NCBI RefSeq assembly: GCF_021012875.1
Contig: NZ_JAJMZJ010000005.1
Location: 18,578 to 82,577, forward strand
DNA: 64,000 nt
Source: Peptoniphilus sp. KCTC 25270
GTDB lineage: Bacteria; Bacillota; Clostridia; Tissierellales; Peptoniphilaceae
Direction of reading: 5' to 3'
Shown piece by piece: positions 7,916-16,212 of this stretch. The notes beneath the pieces are model-generated. The model made no database searches. It was not told the origin of the DNA and worked only from the letters and a program-made list of their open reading frames with translations. The position numbers and the translations under genes are program-made. The first letter of the stretch is position 1. Each line of letters begins with the position of its first letter.

Positions 7916-8689
7916 ATGAAAATAGGAATAATTGGTTTAGGAAATATGGGACGCTCTTTTGCAAAGGCTTTTGTAAAAGGGGGCTATTCAGTGGTTGCCT
8001 CTACTAGACACCCTGAAAAAGAAAAAGAATTAAATGAATTTATTACTTTATATAACGACAATAAAAAAGTGGCAGAAGAAGCCGAAATCTTATTTTTTGC
8101 TGTAAAACCCTATCAATTGGAAGAAGTCATGGATGAAGTACGCTCTTCTTTAGGCAATCCTTTGATTGTTAGTATGGCGGTAGGAAAATCTTTGGATTGG
8201 ATACAGGAAACATTGGGAGATTTTGGAATTTTACGGATTATGCCAAACACTCCTGTAGCCGTAGGAAAAGGGGTTACAGTTTATACGGCCAATGAAGAAG
8301 TTACTGATAGTCAAAGAATGCAATTTAGAGAAATCATGCAATATACGGGAGAAATTAAAGAAATCCAAGAAACAGAAATGAATGTATTTAGTGCGGTTTC
8401 AGGTTCTCTTCCTGCTTTTGTGGCTATGATGATAGAAGGATTAAGTGACGGAGCGGTTCATGAGGGAATGAAACGACAAGATAGTTACGAAACCATAGCC
8501 AATACAATCATCGGAACCTGTACTCTTCTTTTGGAAGAAGGATTGCAACCAGGGGTATTAAAAGATCAGGTTACCTCTCCAGGTGGAACAACCATTGAAG
8601 GGGTTCGGGTATTGGAAGAAAAAGGGGTTCGTGGTGCCTTTATGGAATCCATCATTGGAACCGTAGATAAAAACAAGGAAATCGGGTAA
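7916..8689 (+). CDS. proC: Pyrroline-5-carboxylate reductase
   Basis: Makes proline from 1-pyrroline-5-carboxylate with NAD(P)H. About 257 residues, normal size. The dinucleotide-binding glycines are at the very N-terminus (IGIIGLGNMG), followed by FFAVKPYQ, IMPNTPVAVGKG and the C-terminal signature QVTSPGGTTIEGVRVLEE that forms the substrate-binding region. The ATG at 7916 is chosen over an in-frame GTG at 7904 because the protein then begins directly at the Rossmann strand and the GGGAG site has usable spacing. A DJ-1 gene follows after 37 bases. Confidence 0.95.
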   Translation: MKIGIIGLGNMGRSFAKAFVKGGYSVVASTRHPEKEKELNEFITLYNDNKKVAEEAEILFFAVKPYQLEEVMDEVRSSLGNPLIVSMAVGKSLDWIQETLGDFGILRIMPNTPVAVGKGVTVYTANEEVTDSQRMQFREIMQYTGEIKEIQETEMNVFSAVSGSLPAFVAMMIEGLSDGAVHEGMKRQDSYETIANTIIGTCTLLLEEGLQPGVLKDQVTSPGGTTIEGVRVLEEKGVRGAFMESIIGTVDKNKEIG

Positions 8690-8726
8690 GCTTTACAAGA
8701 GAGCTTTTGAAAGGGAGGTAGATTCT

Positions 8727-9299
8727 ATGAAACGTTTGGCCGTGTTTTTTGCGGAAGGATTTGAAGATATTGAAGCACTAACGGTGGTGGATTTTTGTCG
8801 AAGAGCAGGCATTGAAGTAGATACAATATCTATAAGGGAAGAAAAAGAAGTTGTATCGGCTCATAATGTTACGATTGTAGTAGATAAAACAATAGGAGAA
8901 GTCCAATCTTCAGATTACGATGGAATGTATTTGCCAGGAGGACTCCCAGGAGCTACCAATTTAGCAGAGAGCCCAGAGGTTTTGGATATTTTAAGAGAAG
9001 CAAAAGAGAAAGATTTATACATTGGGGCGATTTGTGCCGCTCCTTTGGTCTTAGATACCCTCGGTTATTTAGAAGATGGAAAATTCATCTGTTATCCTGG
9101 ATTTGAAGAAAATCTAAAGGCGAAACCAGATGGAACTCGCACTTCTATTGAAAATGGAAAAATTTTAACAGGAATGGGACCGGCTTTTGCCATGGAATTT
9201 GCTTTTCTCTGGATTGAAAAATTAATGGGAGAAGAAAAAGCGGAAGAAATCAAAGAGGAAACTTTGTATTCTATTTTAATGGAAAAAAAAGAGAAATAA
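8727..9299 (+). CDS. DJ-1/PfpI family protein
   Basis: 190-residue member of the DJ-1/YajL branch of the class I glutamine-amidotransferase-like fold. The nucleophile elbow is visible as YIGAICAAPLVL (Cys near residue 104), and the glutamate that contacts it is in FAEGFEDIEALTVVD near the start. The Gly-rich loop is YLPGGLPGATN. Proposed activities in the family include deglycase, chaperone and redox sensing; sequence alone does not choose between them. A GGGAGG site precedes the ATG. It sits between proC and a MATE exporter on the same strand. Confidence 0.88.
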   Translation: MKRLAVFFAEGFEDIEALTVVDFCRRAGIEVDTISIREEKEVVSAHNVTIVVDKTIGEVQSSDYDGMYLPGGLPGATNLAESPEVLDILREAKEKDLYIGAICAAPLVLDTLGYLEDGKFICYPGFEENLKAKPDGTRTSIENGKILTGMGPAFAMEFAFLWIEKLMGEEKAEEIKEETLYSILMEKKEK

Positions 9300-9325
9300 G
9301 ATAGAAAAAAGGGGGCGATAATGGA

Positions 9326-10693
9326 ATGAAGAGAGAAAATGTAGATTTAACATCAGGGATAATATGGAAAGCTCTTATTTCCTTTACGATTCCCCTATTG
9401 TTAAGTGCCCTTTTGCAACAATTTTATAATACAGTGGATTTGCTAATTGTAGGTCGTTTTGCTGGAGAGGCAGATATGGCTGCCATTGGAGCCACCGGAC
9501 CGATTGTAAATATGATCATTGCTTTATTTATTGGTCTGTCTACAGGTGTATCGGTGTTGGTTGCTCAATTTTATAGTGCAGGACGTCGTATAGAATTGTA
9601 TCAAACGGTACACACAAACTTTGCCCTAGCTATTTATGGTGGATTGGGATTAACGGTATTTACCTATATACTTACGCCCTTGTTTTTAACTTGGATGAAA
9701 ACTCCACCAGAAATTTTGCCACAGGCCATTAATTATATGCGAATCACCTTTATAGGAATTATTCCAGTAATGGTGTACAATATGGGATCTGGCGTTCTTC
9801 GATCGGTAGGAGATAGCATCCGTCCTTTTTATTTCCTAGTTGTATCTGCTGTATTAAACATCCTATTGGACTTGCTTTTTGTTGCCGTTTGGGGAATGGG
9901 AGCAGAAGGAGCTGCGATTGCTACCGCTTTGGCCCAAGCTGTATCTGGGGTTTTAATTATTTTGAGTTTATCAAAGACAACGGATATTTATCGACTCAAT
10001 GTGAAGAAGATAAAGTTCCACAAAGATATTCTTATGAAAATTTTTGGAATTGGATTGCCCGCCGGGGTTCAATCGGCTTTAATCTCCTTTTCCAATGTTA
10101 TTATTCAAGCTCAAATCAACTTGTTTGGAGCAGCAGCCATTGCAGGATTTGCCGCGGCAGGACGAATTGATGGTTTTGTATTTACAGCCTTGTCCGCCTT
10201 TGGGATCGCAGCAACAACCTTCTCAGGACAAAATATAGGAATGGGAAAAGTAGAACGATTAAAAAAAGGCGTTCTAACCAGTATGATTATGGTAAGTAGC
10301 TTTATGATTTTAATCTCTTTAATCATTGCCGTATTCCGAATTCAGCTTATGTCTATTTTTAATGGAGATCCAGAAGTAATCCGTTACGGTGAGAGAATGC
10401 TCCTTATTTTAAGTCCAACCTATGTATTGGTAAGTATTGGAGAAACCTTAGGAGGATTTATTCGTGGAAGCGGAAAATCATTGCCGGTTATGATTATTTC
10501 CTTGGCCGGTATGCTAGTTGTCCGATTGATTTGGATTTTCGTAGCCATGCCAATGTATAATTCCATAGACATTATTTATTTTAGTTATCCCATCTCTTGG
10601 GTTGTGTCATTTGTGCTATCGGTTATCTATTTCAAATGGGGAAGATGGCGCCCAGATGAATTGTCTAGATCAGAAAATATTATTGAAAATTAA
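9326..10693 (+). CDS. MATE family efflux transporter
   Basis: Polytopic membrane protein of 455 residues with twelve predicted helices in two similar halves, the layout of MATE cation-coupled exporters. The N-terminal half contains IPLLLSALLQQFYNTVDLLIVGRFAG, a hallmark of the family, and repeats with the same flavour occur near residue 240 (GIGLPAGVQSALISFSNVIIQ). Closest in style to clostridial DinF/VmrA-type proteins. Substrate cannot be predicted. It follows the DJ-1 gene by 26 bases and is probably co-transcribed with it. Confidence 0.92.
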   Translation: MKRENVDLTSGIIWKALISFTIPLLLSALLQQFYNTVDLLIVGRFAGEADMAAIGATGPIVNMIIALFIGLSTGVSVLVAQFYSAGRRIELYQTVHTNFALAIYGGLGLTVFTYILTPLFLTWMKTPPEILPQAINYMRITFIGIIPVMVYNMGSGVLRSVGDSIRPFYFLVVSAVLNILLDLLFVAVWGMGAEGAAIATALAQAVSGVLIILSLSKTTDIYRLNVKKIKFHKDILMKIFGIGLPAGVQSALISFSNVIIQAQINLFGAAAIAGFAAAGRIDGFVFTALSAFGIAATTFSGQNIGMGKVERLKKGVLTSMIMVSSFMILISLIIAVFRIQLMSIFNGDPEVIRYGERMLLILSPTYVLVSIGETLGGFIRGSGKSLPVMIISLAGMLVVRLIWIFVAMPMYNSIDIIYFSYPISWVVSFVLSVIYFKWGRWRPDELSRSENIIEN

Positions 10694-10729
10694 AGAATTA
10701 AAAAAGCTTCAAAAAATCGATAAATGCTA

Positions 10730-10771
10730 TTGTTTTTTGGAGTTTTTTTGTGTAAAATATTTGTATACATT
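10730..10771 (+). promoter_or_regulatory. Predicted promoter and TTGTATACAT box upstream of the YkvI-type transporter
   Basis: TTGTTT (10730-10735) and TAAAAT (10753-10758) are 17 bases apart. A near-palindrome TTGTATACAT (10761-10770) follows the -10 box. It shares the GTATAC core and position with the operators proposed at 15327 and 24501. Confidence 0.5.
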
Positions 10772-10820
10772 AATTGTTAAATCATTAGCAATTGTGTAAA
10801 TCTATTTAGGAGGATTTATT

Positions 10821-12008
10821 ATGGATAAGTCGAAAAATAGTTATTTGACACCGATAAGCTTAGGTGTAGCAACCGTTTGGTTTTCTACCCACTGTGGCGC
10901 AGGTTTTGCCTCAGGAACACAGGAGTTGCAATATTTTGCCAATCATGGTTGGTTCGGAGTATTGTTCCCATTGTTAACATTCCTTGTAATTGCTCTTACA
11001 TATTACGTAGGTATGGAAACCGCTCGACAAACAGGAAAATTTAGCTATAATGAATGGACAAAAGAAGCTTTTGGTAAATATTCAAAAATCTTTTCTCCGG
11101 GTATGGAAATAAGCGTTATTATCGTTACCATTGCTGCTTCTGCTGCAACGTTAGCGACAGGTGGACTATTGGTAAATCAATACTTAGGATTGCCTGTACT
11201 ACTAGGATCTTTTATTATGCTAGTAATTATTACTTTAATTTGTATTTTTGGAGAGTCCGTAGTACGTAAAAACGCCATGATTATGTCTGCTGCTATTATT
11301 GGTATTATTTCTATTGTAATCGTTGCCGGTTTAATTAAATTCTGGCCAGACATCGTTCGTTTGTTCTCTGAAAGATATGTAAATCCTCAAGCGGCAAAAT
11401 GGAGTATTGAAAATACAACAGAAACCGTACAAGGTAGTGTTGGAAATGCTTTATTATGGGCATTGACTTACGCCGGTTTCCAAATTGGAGCTGTTGGCGG
11501 TATTGTAGCTTCTTTCAAAGGTGGTTTGTATAAGAAGGAAGCACAAGGGGCTATTATCATTGGTTATTTCATGAACGTAATCATGTTAATTGGTATTGCT
11601 TTGTTGATTTTCTCTCAAATGCCAGGAATCTACTTAGACGAAGCGACTCGTGCTCTTCCAACGATTGCCGTTGTAAATCAATTGGATATTCCTGCTTTAG
11701 AAGTATTGTATCCAATCTTGCTATTCTTAGCTTTGATTACTACAGCTGTAGGTTTGATTTTCGGTATGATTGCTCGTGTTGAACCATATGTATTGAAAAA
11801 TATGGACAACGTATTGTTGAAAAAAACCATTATTTCTGTTGGATGCTTGGTTGTTTGTTACTTAATTTCTACTTTGGGATTGATGTGGGTAGTTCAAACA
11901 GCTTATAAATACTTAGGTATTTGGAGCTGGATCTTCAACATCTTACCATTGTGGTTTATTGGCTACAAACGTCTAAGAGATAGAGATAAATTAGGCGCTG
12001 TAAAATAA
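10821..12008 (+). CDS. ykvI: YkvI-type integral membrane transporter (putative amino-acid carrier)
   Basis: Membrane protein of 395 residues with about eleven helices. The opening GVATVWFSTHCGAGFASGTQELQYF is typical of the uncharacterised YkvI family, which is distantly related to LeuT/APC-fold sodium-coupled carriers; the helix broken by GAGFASG is where such carriers bind substrate. A very good AGGAGG site precedes the ATG. It has its own promoter with a GTATAC palindrome and its own terminator, so it is a single-gene unit. The substrate is unknown; an amino acid is suggested by the fold and by the shared palindrome with the fermentation genes. Confidence 0.75.
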   Translation: MDKSKNSYLTPISLGVATVWFSTHCGAGFASGTQELQYFANHGWFGVLFPLLTFLVIALTYYVGMETARQTGKFSYNEWTKEAFGKYSKIFSPGMEISVIIVTIAASAATLATGGLLVNQYLGLPVLLGSFIMLVIITLICIFGESVVRKNAMIMSAAIIGIISIVIVAGLIKFWPDIVRLFSERYVNPQAAKWSIENTTETVQGSVGNALLWALTYAGFQIGAVGGIVASFKGGLYKKEAQGAIIIGYFMNVIMLIGIALLIFSQMPGIYLDEATRALPTIAVVNQLDIPALEVLYPILLFLALITTAVGLIFGMIARVEPYVLKNMDNVLLKKTIISVGCLVVCYLISTLGLMWVVQTAYKYLGIWSWIFNILPLWFIGYKRLRDRDKLGAVK

Positions 12009-12014
12009 GAAAAA

Positions 12015-12050
12015 AACACTGTTGGGTTTTCCCATCGGTGTTATTTTTTT
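12015..12050 (+). terminator. Terminator between the YkvI-type gene and the convergent Crp/Fnr gene
   Basis: AACACTGTTGGG pairs with CCCATCGGTGTT (one wobble, one mismatch, TTTT loop), followed by ATTTTTTT. Confidence 0.8.
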
Positions 12051-12709
12051 GCAGAAATATTTCTAGCTTTTTCTAATAAATTCCGCTCTTTTTTTCCAAT
12101 AAGAATATGGTTTCCCTTTCTGAAAATCCATCCTTTTTCCTCCATCTCTTTCAAATAGCGATATAGAGTTCGTGGAGGAATTTGGAACAAATCAGACAAA
12201 TCTTGTTTCTTTTGATGAATGGTAAAAGGAAGTTTTTTCTCAAAACTAGCTTCTAGGAAAAAATCCATTAAACGTTCTTTTTTGCTTAACAATCGCTCTT
12301 TAGAACGCTGAGACATATTGCTCCGGTTTAATTCGGCCAAATAATACAACAAATAGGAAGAAAATTCGGGGTCCGATAGAAAATCATTTAAGACTCGCCC
12401 CGTTAAAAAAACAAAATTTCCCCTTGTAGTGGAACGAACCGTGGAGAGAAGCTCCTTTTGACCAGTTAAAAATTCAATAAGCCCTAAAAATTGAAGGCCC
12501 TCTAAATAAGAGGCAATGTTTTTCTTTCCTTCCTCATCCCATTGTAAAATTTCCACTTGCCCTTCCAACAAAACGAGAACACCATCCCATTGCAATTCTT
12601 GTTCCATAATTTGTTTGTTTGGTCCAAAGGATTGAATCGGAAGAGAATTTTTTTCAGAGAATTGTATAATTTTTTCTTTGACGGCATAAAAATCCGTAAA
12701 TGGACCCAT
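12041..12709 (-). CDS. Crp/Fnr family transcriptional regulator
   Basis: About 222 residues: an N-terminal cyclic-nucleotide-binding-like beta barrel, a dimerisation helix (~residues 125-150) and a C-terminal winged helix containing LSDLFQIPPRTLYRYLKEMEEKGWI, the recognition-helix region. No cluster of N-terminal cysteines as in Fnr is present, so direct iron-sulfur sensing is not suggested. A frame continues upstream to 12730, but the ATG at 12709 has GAGGG at good spacing. It is divergent from the yjjI-yjjW pair with overlapping promoter space, making that pair its most likely target. The effector is unknown. Confidence 0.85.
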   Translation of the reverse strand: MGPFTDFYAVKEKIIQFSEKNSLPIQSFGPNKQIMEQELQWDGVLVLLEGQVEILQWDEEGKKNIASYLEGLQFLGLIEFLTGQKELLSTVRSTTRGNFVFLTGRVLNDFLSDPEFSSYLLYYLAELNRSNMSQRSKERLLSKKERLMDFFLEASFEKKLPFTIHQKKQDLSDLFQIPPRTLYRYLKEMEEKGWIFRKGNHILIGKKERNLLEKARNISAKK

Positions 12710-12730
12710 ATTTTTCCCTCTTTCTGCCAT

Positions 12731-12760
12731 TTGGCCTATTTTTTCTATTTTCTCTATACT
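12731..12760 (+). promoter_or_regulatory. Predicted promoter of yjjI-yjjW
   Basis: TTGGCC (12731-12736) and TATACT (12755-12760) with an 18-base spacer, in the intergenic region shared with the divergent Crp/Fnr gene. A second TATACT overlaps five bases further on. Confidence 0.45.
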
Positions 12761-12813
12761 ATACTAAAACTAAGAAAAGAACAAGAATGAAAACCTATGC
12801 AAAGGAGCAGATT

Positions 12814-14349
12814 ATGGATCGTTTTTATACTATAGAAGATGTACAAAAAGAAGTGGCTCAGTTAATCAACGACACGTCTCAAACCTACGGACAACAAACG
12901 TCCCGTTTGGCGAAGATTGCGGAAAATTCTATGCCTTATCCTGTGGCAAAGGATCATGATTTTTATAATTTGTATGATAGCGGCCAAATTTGTGATTTGG
13001 ACGAAGGCCATGCTCCTTATGCTCCTCGATATATTTTGCCAGATTACGAAAAATACTTAAAAGAGGGAAGCAAATTTTTGCGTATGGAACCAGCAGAAAA
13101 TTTAATGGATGCAACCACCAATTTATTGATTTTGTATCATCACGTTCCTAGTGTAACTCGCTTCCCTGTATATATTGGTTCTTTGGATACTTTATTGGAG
13201 CCATTTGTAGAAAAAGAAGAACCAGAAATGGCTCGACATATTTTAAGAAATTTCCTATTGCAATTGGACCGTACTGTAGACGATAGTTTTTGTCATGCCA
13301 ATATCGGGCCAAAGGCAACCAAAACAGGAGAATTGATTTTGGAATTGGTAAGTGAATTGCAAAATGCCACTCCCAATTTAACGCTTTTGTACCATCCAGA
13401 AATTACGCCTGATGATTTTGCAGAAAAAGCAGTATCGGCTTCCTTAACCTGTGCAAATCCAGCCTTTGCGAACCACAAAATGTATTCGGAAGACTTTGGA
13501 GAAACGCCTTATGGCATTGCTTCTTGTTATAACGCCTTGCCAATTCATGGAGGAGCCTTCACCTTGTCTCGCTTACGTCTAAACAAAGTGGCAGAGGGTG
13601 CAGAAACAGAAGAAGATTTCTTCCAAAATGTATTGCCAAAAGCCGTTCATACTTTGACGGATTTTATGGAACATAAAATTGACTTTTTGGTAAAGGAAAC
13701 CTCTTTTTTCAAAAGCAGTTTCTTAGTAGAAGAAGATTTGGTTTCTTTGGAAAATTTTGTCGGTCTATTTGGAATTGTAGGATTGCATGAATGCGTTCAA
13801 ACTCTATTGGGCTACAACCAAAGCAAGGCAGTATTTGGTCGTGACGAAGAGGCCAATGCAATGGGGCAAAAAGTTATGGATGCCGTACAAGAATTGGTAG
13901 GAGAACACACTTCAAAATATTCTCCTGTATGGGGCCATAAATTTATGTTGCATGCACAAGTAGGGGCGGCAGGAGATACAGGAACAACAGCAGCTCATAG
14001 AATTCAAATCGGTAGCGAACCAGATTTATACACACATTTGCGTCAAACGGCATCGTTCCAACCTTACTTCCCATCTGGAGTAGGGGATCACTTCCCATTT
14101 GATGAAACCGCAAAGAGAAATCCAAAAGCCGTTGTTGATATTTTCAAAGGTGCCTTCCAATTGAACAACCGCTACTTGTCTTCTTATAATGACGACGGAG
14201 ATTTAATTCGCGTAACGGGATATTTGGTTAAGAAAAGCGATGTAGAAGCCTTTGGTCGTGGGGAACAAGTAAGCTACGATACAGTACAATACGCTTTGGA
14301 TCCATTGACAAAATACGGCATCTTAGAACGAAAAGTAGAAGAGGTATAA
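12814..14349 (+). CDS. yjjI: YjjI family glycyl-radical enzyme of unknown reaction
   Basis: About 511 residues, matching the YjjI family and shorter than pyruvate formate-lyase or anaerobic ribonucleotide reductase. The C-terminal block DLIRVTGYLVK carries the glycine expected to hold the radical. A plausible active-site cysteine lies in GIASCYNALPIHGG in the middle. The ATG at 12814 is chosen because AAAGGAG lies six bases before it; the frame extends further upstream but without a ribosome site and through the promoter. The activase gene follows after three bases. The reaction is not known for any member, although the family is present in E. coli. The enzyme must be oxygen-sensitive. Confidence 0.87.
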   Translation: MDRFYTIEDVQKEVAQLINDTSQTYGQQTSRLAKIAENSMPYPVAKDHDFYNLYDSGQICDLDEGHAPYAPRYILPDYEKYLKEGSKFLRMEPAENLMDATTNLLILYHHVPSVTRFPVYIGSLDTLLEPFVEKEEPEMARHILRNFLLQLDRTVDDSFCHANIGPKATKTGELILELVSELQNATPNLTLLYHPEITPDDFAEKAVSASLTCANPAFANHKMYSEDFGETPYGIASCYNALPIHGGAFTLSRLRLNKVAEGAETEEDFFQNVLPKAVHTLTDFMEHKIDFLVKETSFFKSSFLVEEDLVSLENFVGLFGIVGLHECVQTLLGYNQSKAVFGRDEEANAMGQKVMDAVQELVGEHTSKYSPVWGHKFMLHAQVGAAGDTGTTAAHRIQIGSEPDLYTHLRQTASFQPYFPSGVGDHFPFDETAKRNPKAVVDIFKGAFQLNNRYLSSYNDDGDLIRVTGYLVKKSDVEAFGRGEQVSYDTVQYALDPLTKYGILERKVEEV

Positions 14350-14352
14350 TGG

Positions 14353-15195
14353 ATGATTGGCTACGTCAATAAAGTTATACCAATGAGTGTAGTAGATGGT
14401 CCGGGAAACCGGACCGCTATCTTTTTTCAAGGGTGTAACTTTAATTGCAAATATTGCCACAATCCAGAAACAATCAACCATTGTATTCACTGTGGAAAAT
14501 GCATAGAGGTTTGTCCAACAGGGGCTCTAGAAAAAAGAGAAGGACGCGTTCATTGGGATAAAGAGAAATGTGTAGATTGTGACCGTTGTTTGGGTGCATG
14601 TCCTTACAACGCTTCCCCAAAAATTTATACTTACACGCCACAAGAATTGGCAAAGGAAGTGGAAAAGAGTATCCCTTTTATTGAAGGGATTTCTACCAGT
14701 GGAGGAGAATGCACTTTACAATATGAATTTTTGACAGAATTCTATAAAGAAGTGAAAAAATTGGATTTAACCGTCCTAACAGATACCAATGGAGGATTGG
14801 ATTTTGAAGAAGAAAGATTTCAAGATTTTGTGAACTCCACTGATGGGTTTATGTTGGATATTAAGGCCTGGGATGAAGAAGAACACAGAGAACTTACAGG
14901 GAAGTCCAATGAAATGGTAAAAAAGAATTTGGCTTATTTTACAAAAATAGGAAAGCTCGAAGAAATTCGTTGCGTTTGTCTCTCTCACTTGGACAACAAA
15001 AAAACCATAGAAGAAGCAGCCAAAGTGATTAAAAAGTGGGGAAATATAGAAGATATTTCCATTAAAATCATTCAATATCGTCATTTTGGTGTGCGAGAAG
15101 AATTCCGAAATTTATCCGCTCCAAGGAAAGAAGAAATGGAAGAATACTATCATTTTGCTAAAGAACTAGGATTTGAAGAGGTCATATTAATCTAA
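14353..15195 (+). CDS. yjjW: YjjW-type glycyl-radical enzyme activase (radical SAM)
   Basis: Radical SAM protein of 280 residues that should install the glycyl radical on the upstream YjjI protein. The radical SAM cluster motif is at FQGCNFNCKYCHNPE (CxxxCxxC), followed by a ferredoxin-like insert with two 4Fe-4S motifs (CIHCGKCIEVCPTGAL and CVDCDRCLGACPYNA). This is the layout of PFL-activase relatives acting on atypical glycyl-radical enzymes. GISTSGGECTLQ is the SAM-binding GGE motif. Start 14353 lies three bases after the yjjI stop with GAGG upstream, so the pair is one transcript. Confidence 0.92.
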   Translation: MIGYVNKVIPMSVVDGPGNRTAIFFQGCNFNCKYCHNPETINHCIHCGKCIEVCPTGALEKREGRVHWDKEKCVDCDRCLGACPYNASPKIYTYTPQELAKEVEKSIPFIEGISTSGGECTLQYEFLTEFYKEVKKLDLTVLTDTNGGLDFEEERFQDFVNSTDGFMLDIKAWDEEEHRELTGKSNEMVKKNLAYFTKIGKLEEIRCVCLSHLDNKKTIEEAAKVIKKWGNIEDISIKIIQYRHFGVREEFRNLSAPRKEEMEEYYHFAKELGFEEVILI

Positions 15196-15202
15196 AAAAG
15201 AA

Positions 15203-15231
15203 ACGCCCTGGATGAGCAGGGTGTTTTTTAT
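15203..15231 (+). terminator. Terminator of yjjI-yjjW
   Basis: ACGCCCTG and CAGGGTGT form an eight-base stem around GATGAG, followed by TTTTTT. Confidence 0.88.
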
Positions 15232-15299
15232 TGGAAAAAATAGAGAAAATAAGCTGTTTTTTGGTATACTTTGTATTGTGAAAAAAACTTGAAAACTTA

Positions 15300-15338
15300 T
15301 TGCAAAAAAATTAACTATGTAGTAGACTAGTATACAAG
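15300..15338 (+). promoter_or_regulatory. Promoter of the GntR/FCD regulator with overlapping GTATAC operator
   Basis: TTGCAA (15300-15305) and TAGACT (15323-15328) are 17 bases apart. The near-palindrome CTAGTATACAAG (15327-15338) overlaps the last two bases of the -10 box. It differs in one base from the perfect palindrome at 24501-24512, which has exactly the same placement. Another GTATAC lies upstream at 15264. GntR/FadR-type regulators usually bind TNGTNNNACNA-like palindromes, so autorepression is plausible. Confidence 0.65.
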
Positions 15339-15353
15339 AAGGAGACGAGGAAA

Positions 15354-16049
15354 GTGGAGAAGTATAGTGCAGAGGATTTATATGAGGATTTACTGGATCG
15401 AATCATAAGAATCGATTTGGAACCAGGGAAGCGTATTAGTGAAAATGAAATATGCAGTCAATACAACGTTTCTCGATCCGTTGTACGCTCGGCCTTTATT
15501 CGTTTGTCGCAATACAACCTTCTTACTGTGTATCCTCAGAGAGGAACGTATGTGAATCTTATCGACTTAGATTACGTAAGAAAAGCTTTGCTTATTCGTA
15601 TTTCTTTGGAAAAAGAACTTTTGGGCCGCTTTTTGGATTCGGAAAACAAAGAAGAAACCATTGAGAGACTACAAGATAATTTGGCAAGACAAGCAAATTA
15701 CTACAGTGAAGAAGATTATACGAAAGAATTCAAAGACCTAGATGAAGAATTTCACAATATCATCTTATCCAGCATGGGAGATGAGGGGGTTTTGGATTTA
15801 TTGGATGGCCACTTACTACATATTAGTCGTTGGAGAAATGTTTATGTAAAATTAGGATATCGTATTTCTCGTTTGGTTGACGAGCATGGTGAAATCCTAA
15901 ATGCAATTAAGCGTGATGACAAAGAACACGCCATGAGTGCTATGCAGGTTCATATTGATACGATCAATGATTTGATAACCGTAGACAGTGAATATGCAGA
16001 GTATTTCAAACAAGGAAATTACAATAGGAATTCTAGAAAAAAATCATAG
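15354..16049 (+). CDS. GntR family regulator with FCD domain
   Basis: About 231 residues beginning with GTG after an AAGGAGACGAGG site. Residues 1-70 form the winged helix (SENEICSQYNVSRSVVRSAFIRLSQYNLL then the wing PQRGTYV). The rest is an alpha-helical FCD ligand-binding domain with the Asp/His residues that usually bind a metal (DEEFHNII, VDEHGEI). It stands immediately upstream of the 2-hydroxyacyl-CoA dehydratase genes, so an intermediate such as a 2-oxo or 2-hydroxy acid or an acyl-CoA is a reasonable ligand. The GTATAC palindromes at its own promoter and at 24.5 kb are its probable sites. Ligand and sign of control are not shown by sequence. Confidence 0.88.
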   Translation: MEKYSAEDLYEDLLDRIIRIDLEPGKRISENEICSQYNVSRSVVRSAFIRLSQYNLLTVYPQRGTYVNLIDLDYVRKALLIRISLEKELLGRFLDSENKEETIERLQDNLARQANYYSEEDYTKEFKDLDEEFHNIILSSMGDEGVLDLLDGHLLHISRWRNVYVKLGYRISRLVDEHGEILNAIKRDDKEHAMSAMQVHIDTINDLITVDSEYAEYFKQGNYNRNSRKKS

Positions 16050-16212
16050 AGTCCCTAGCTACAGTCCCAAAGGGCCTTAAAAATTTTTTCTAAGGGGAAA
16101 ACGTAATCAAAAAAGACAATATACAATTTGGGTTGTAGTTTCAAAAAAGTTCGCAATACGCCATTTTATAAAAGAGCGTAGGTTGTTTTATATTTTTAAG
16201 GAGGAATCGTTT

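Noticed and set aside
10690..10750. Terminator of the MATE gene
   Set aside because: The only pairing is A/T-rich with mismatches; not strong enough to annotate.
12814..14349. Anaerobic ribonucleotide reductase NrdD or pyruvate formate-lyase
   Set aside because: Length (~511 residues), motif spacing and the YjjW-type activase with two ferredoxin clusters fit the YjjI family instead.
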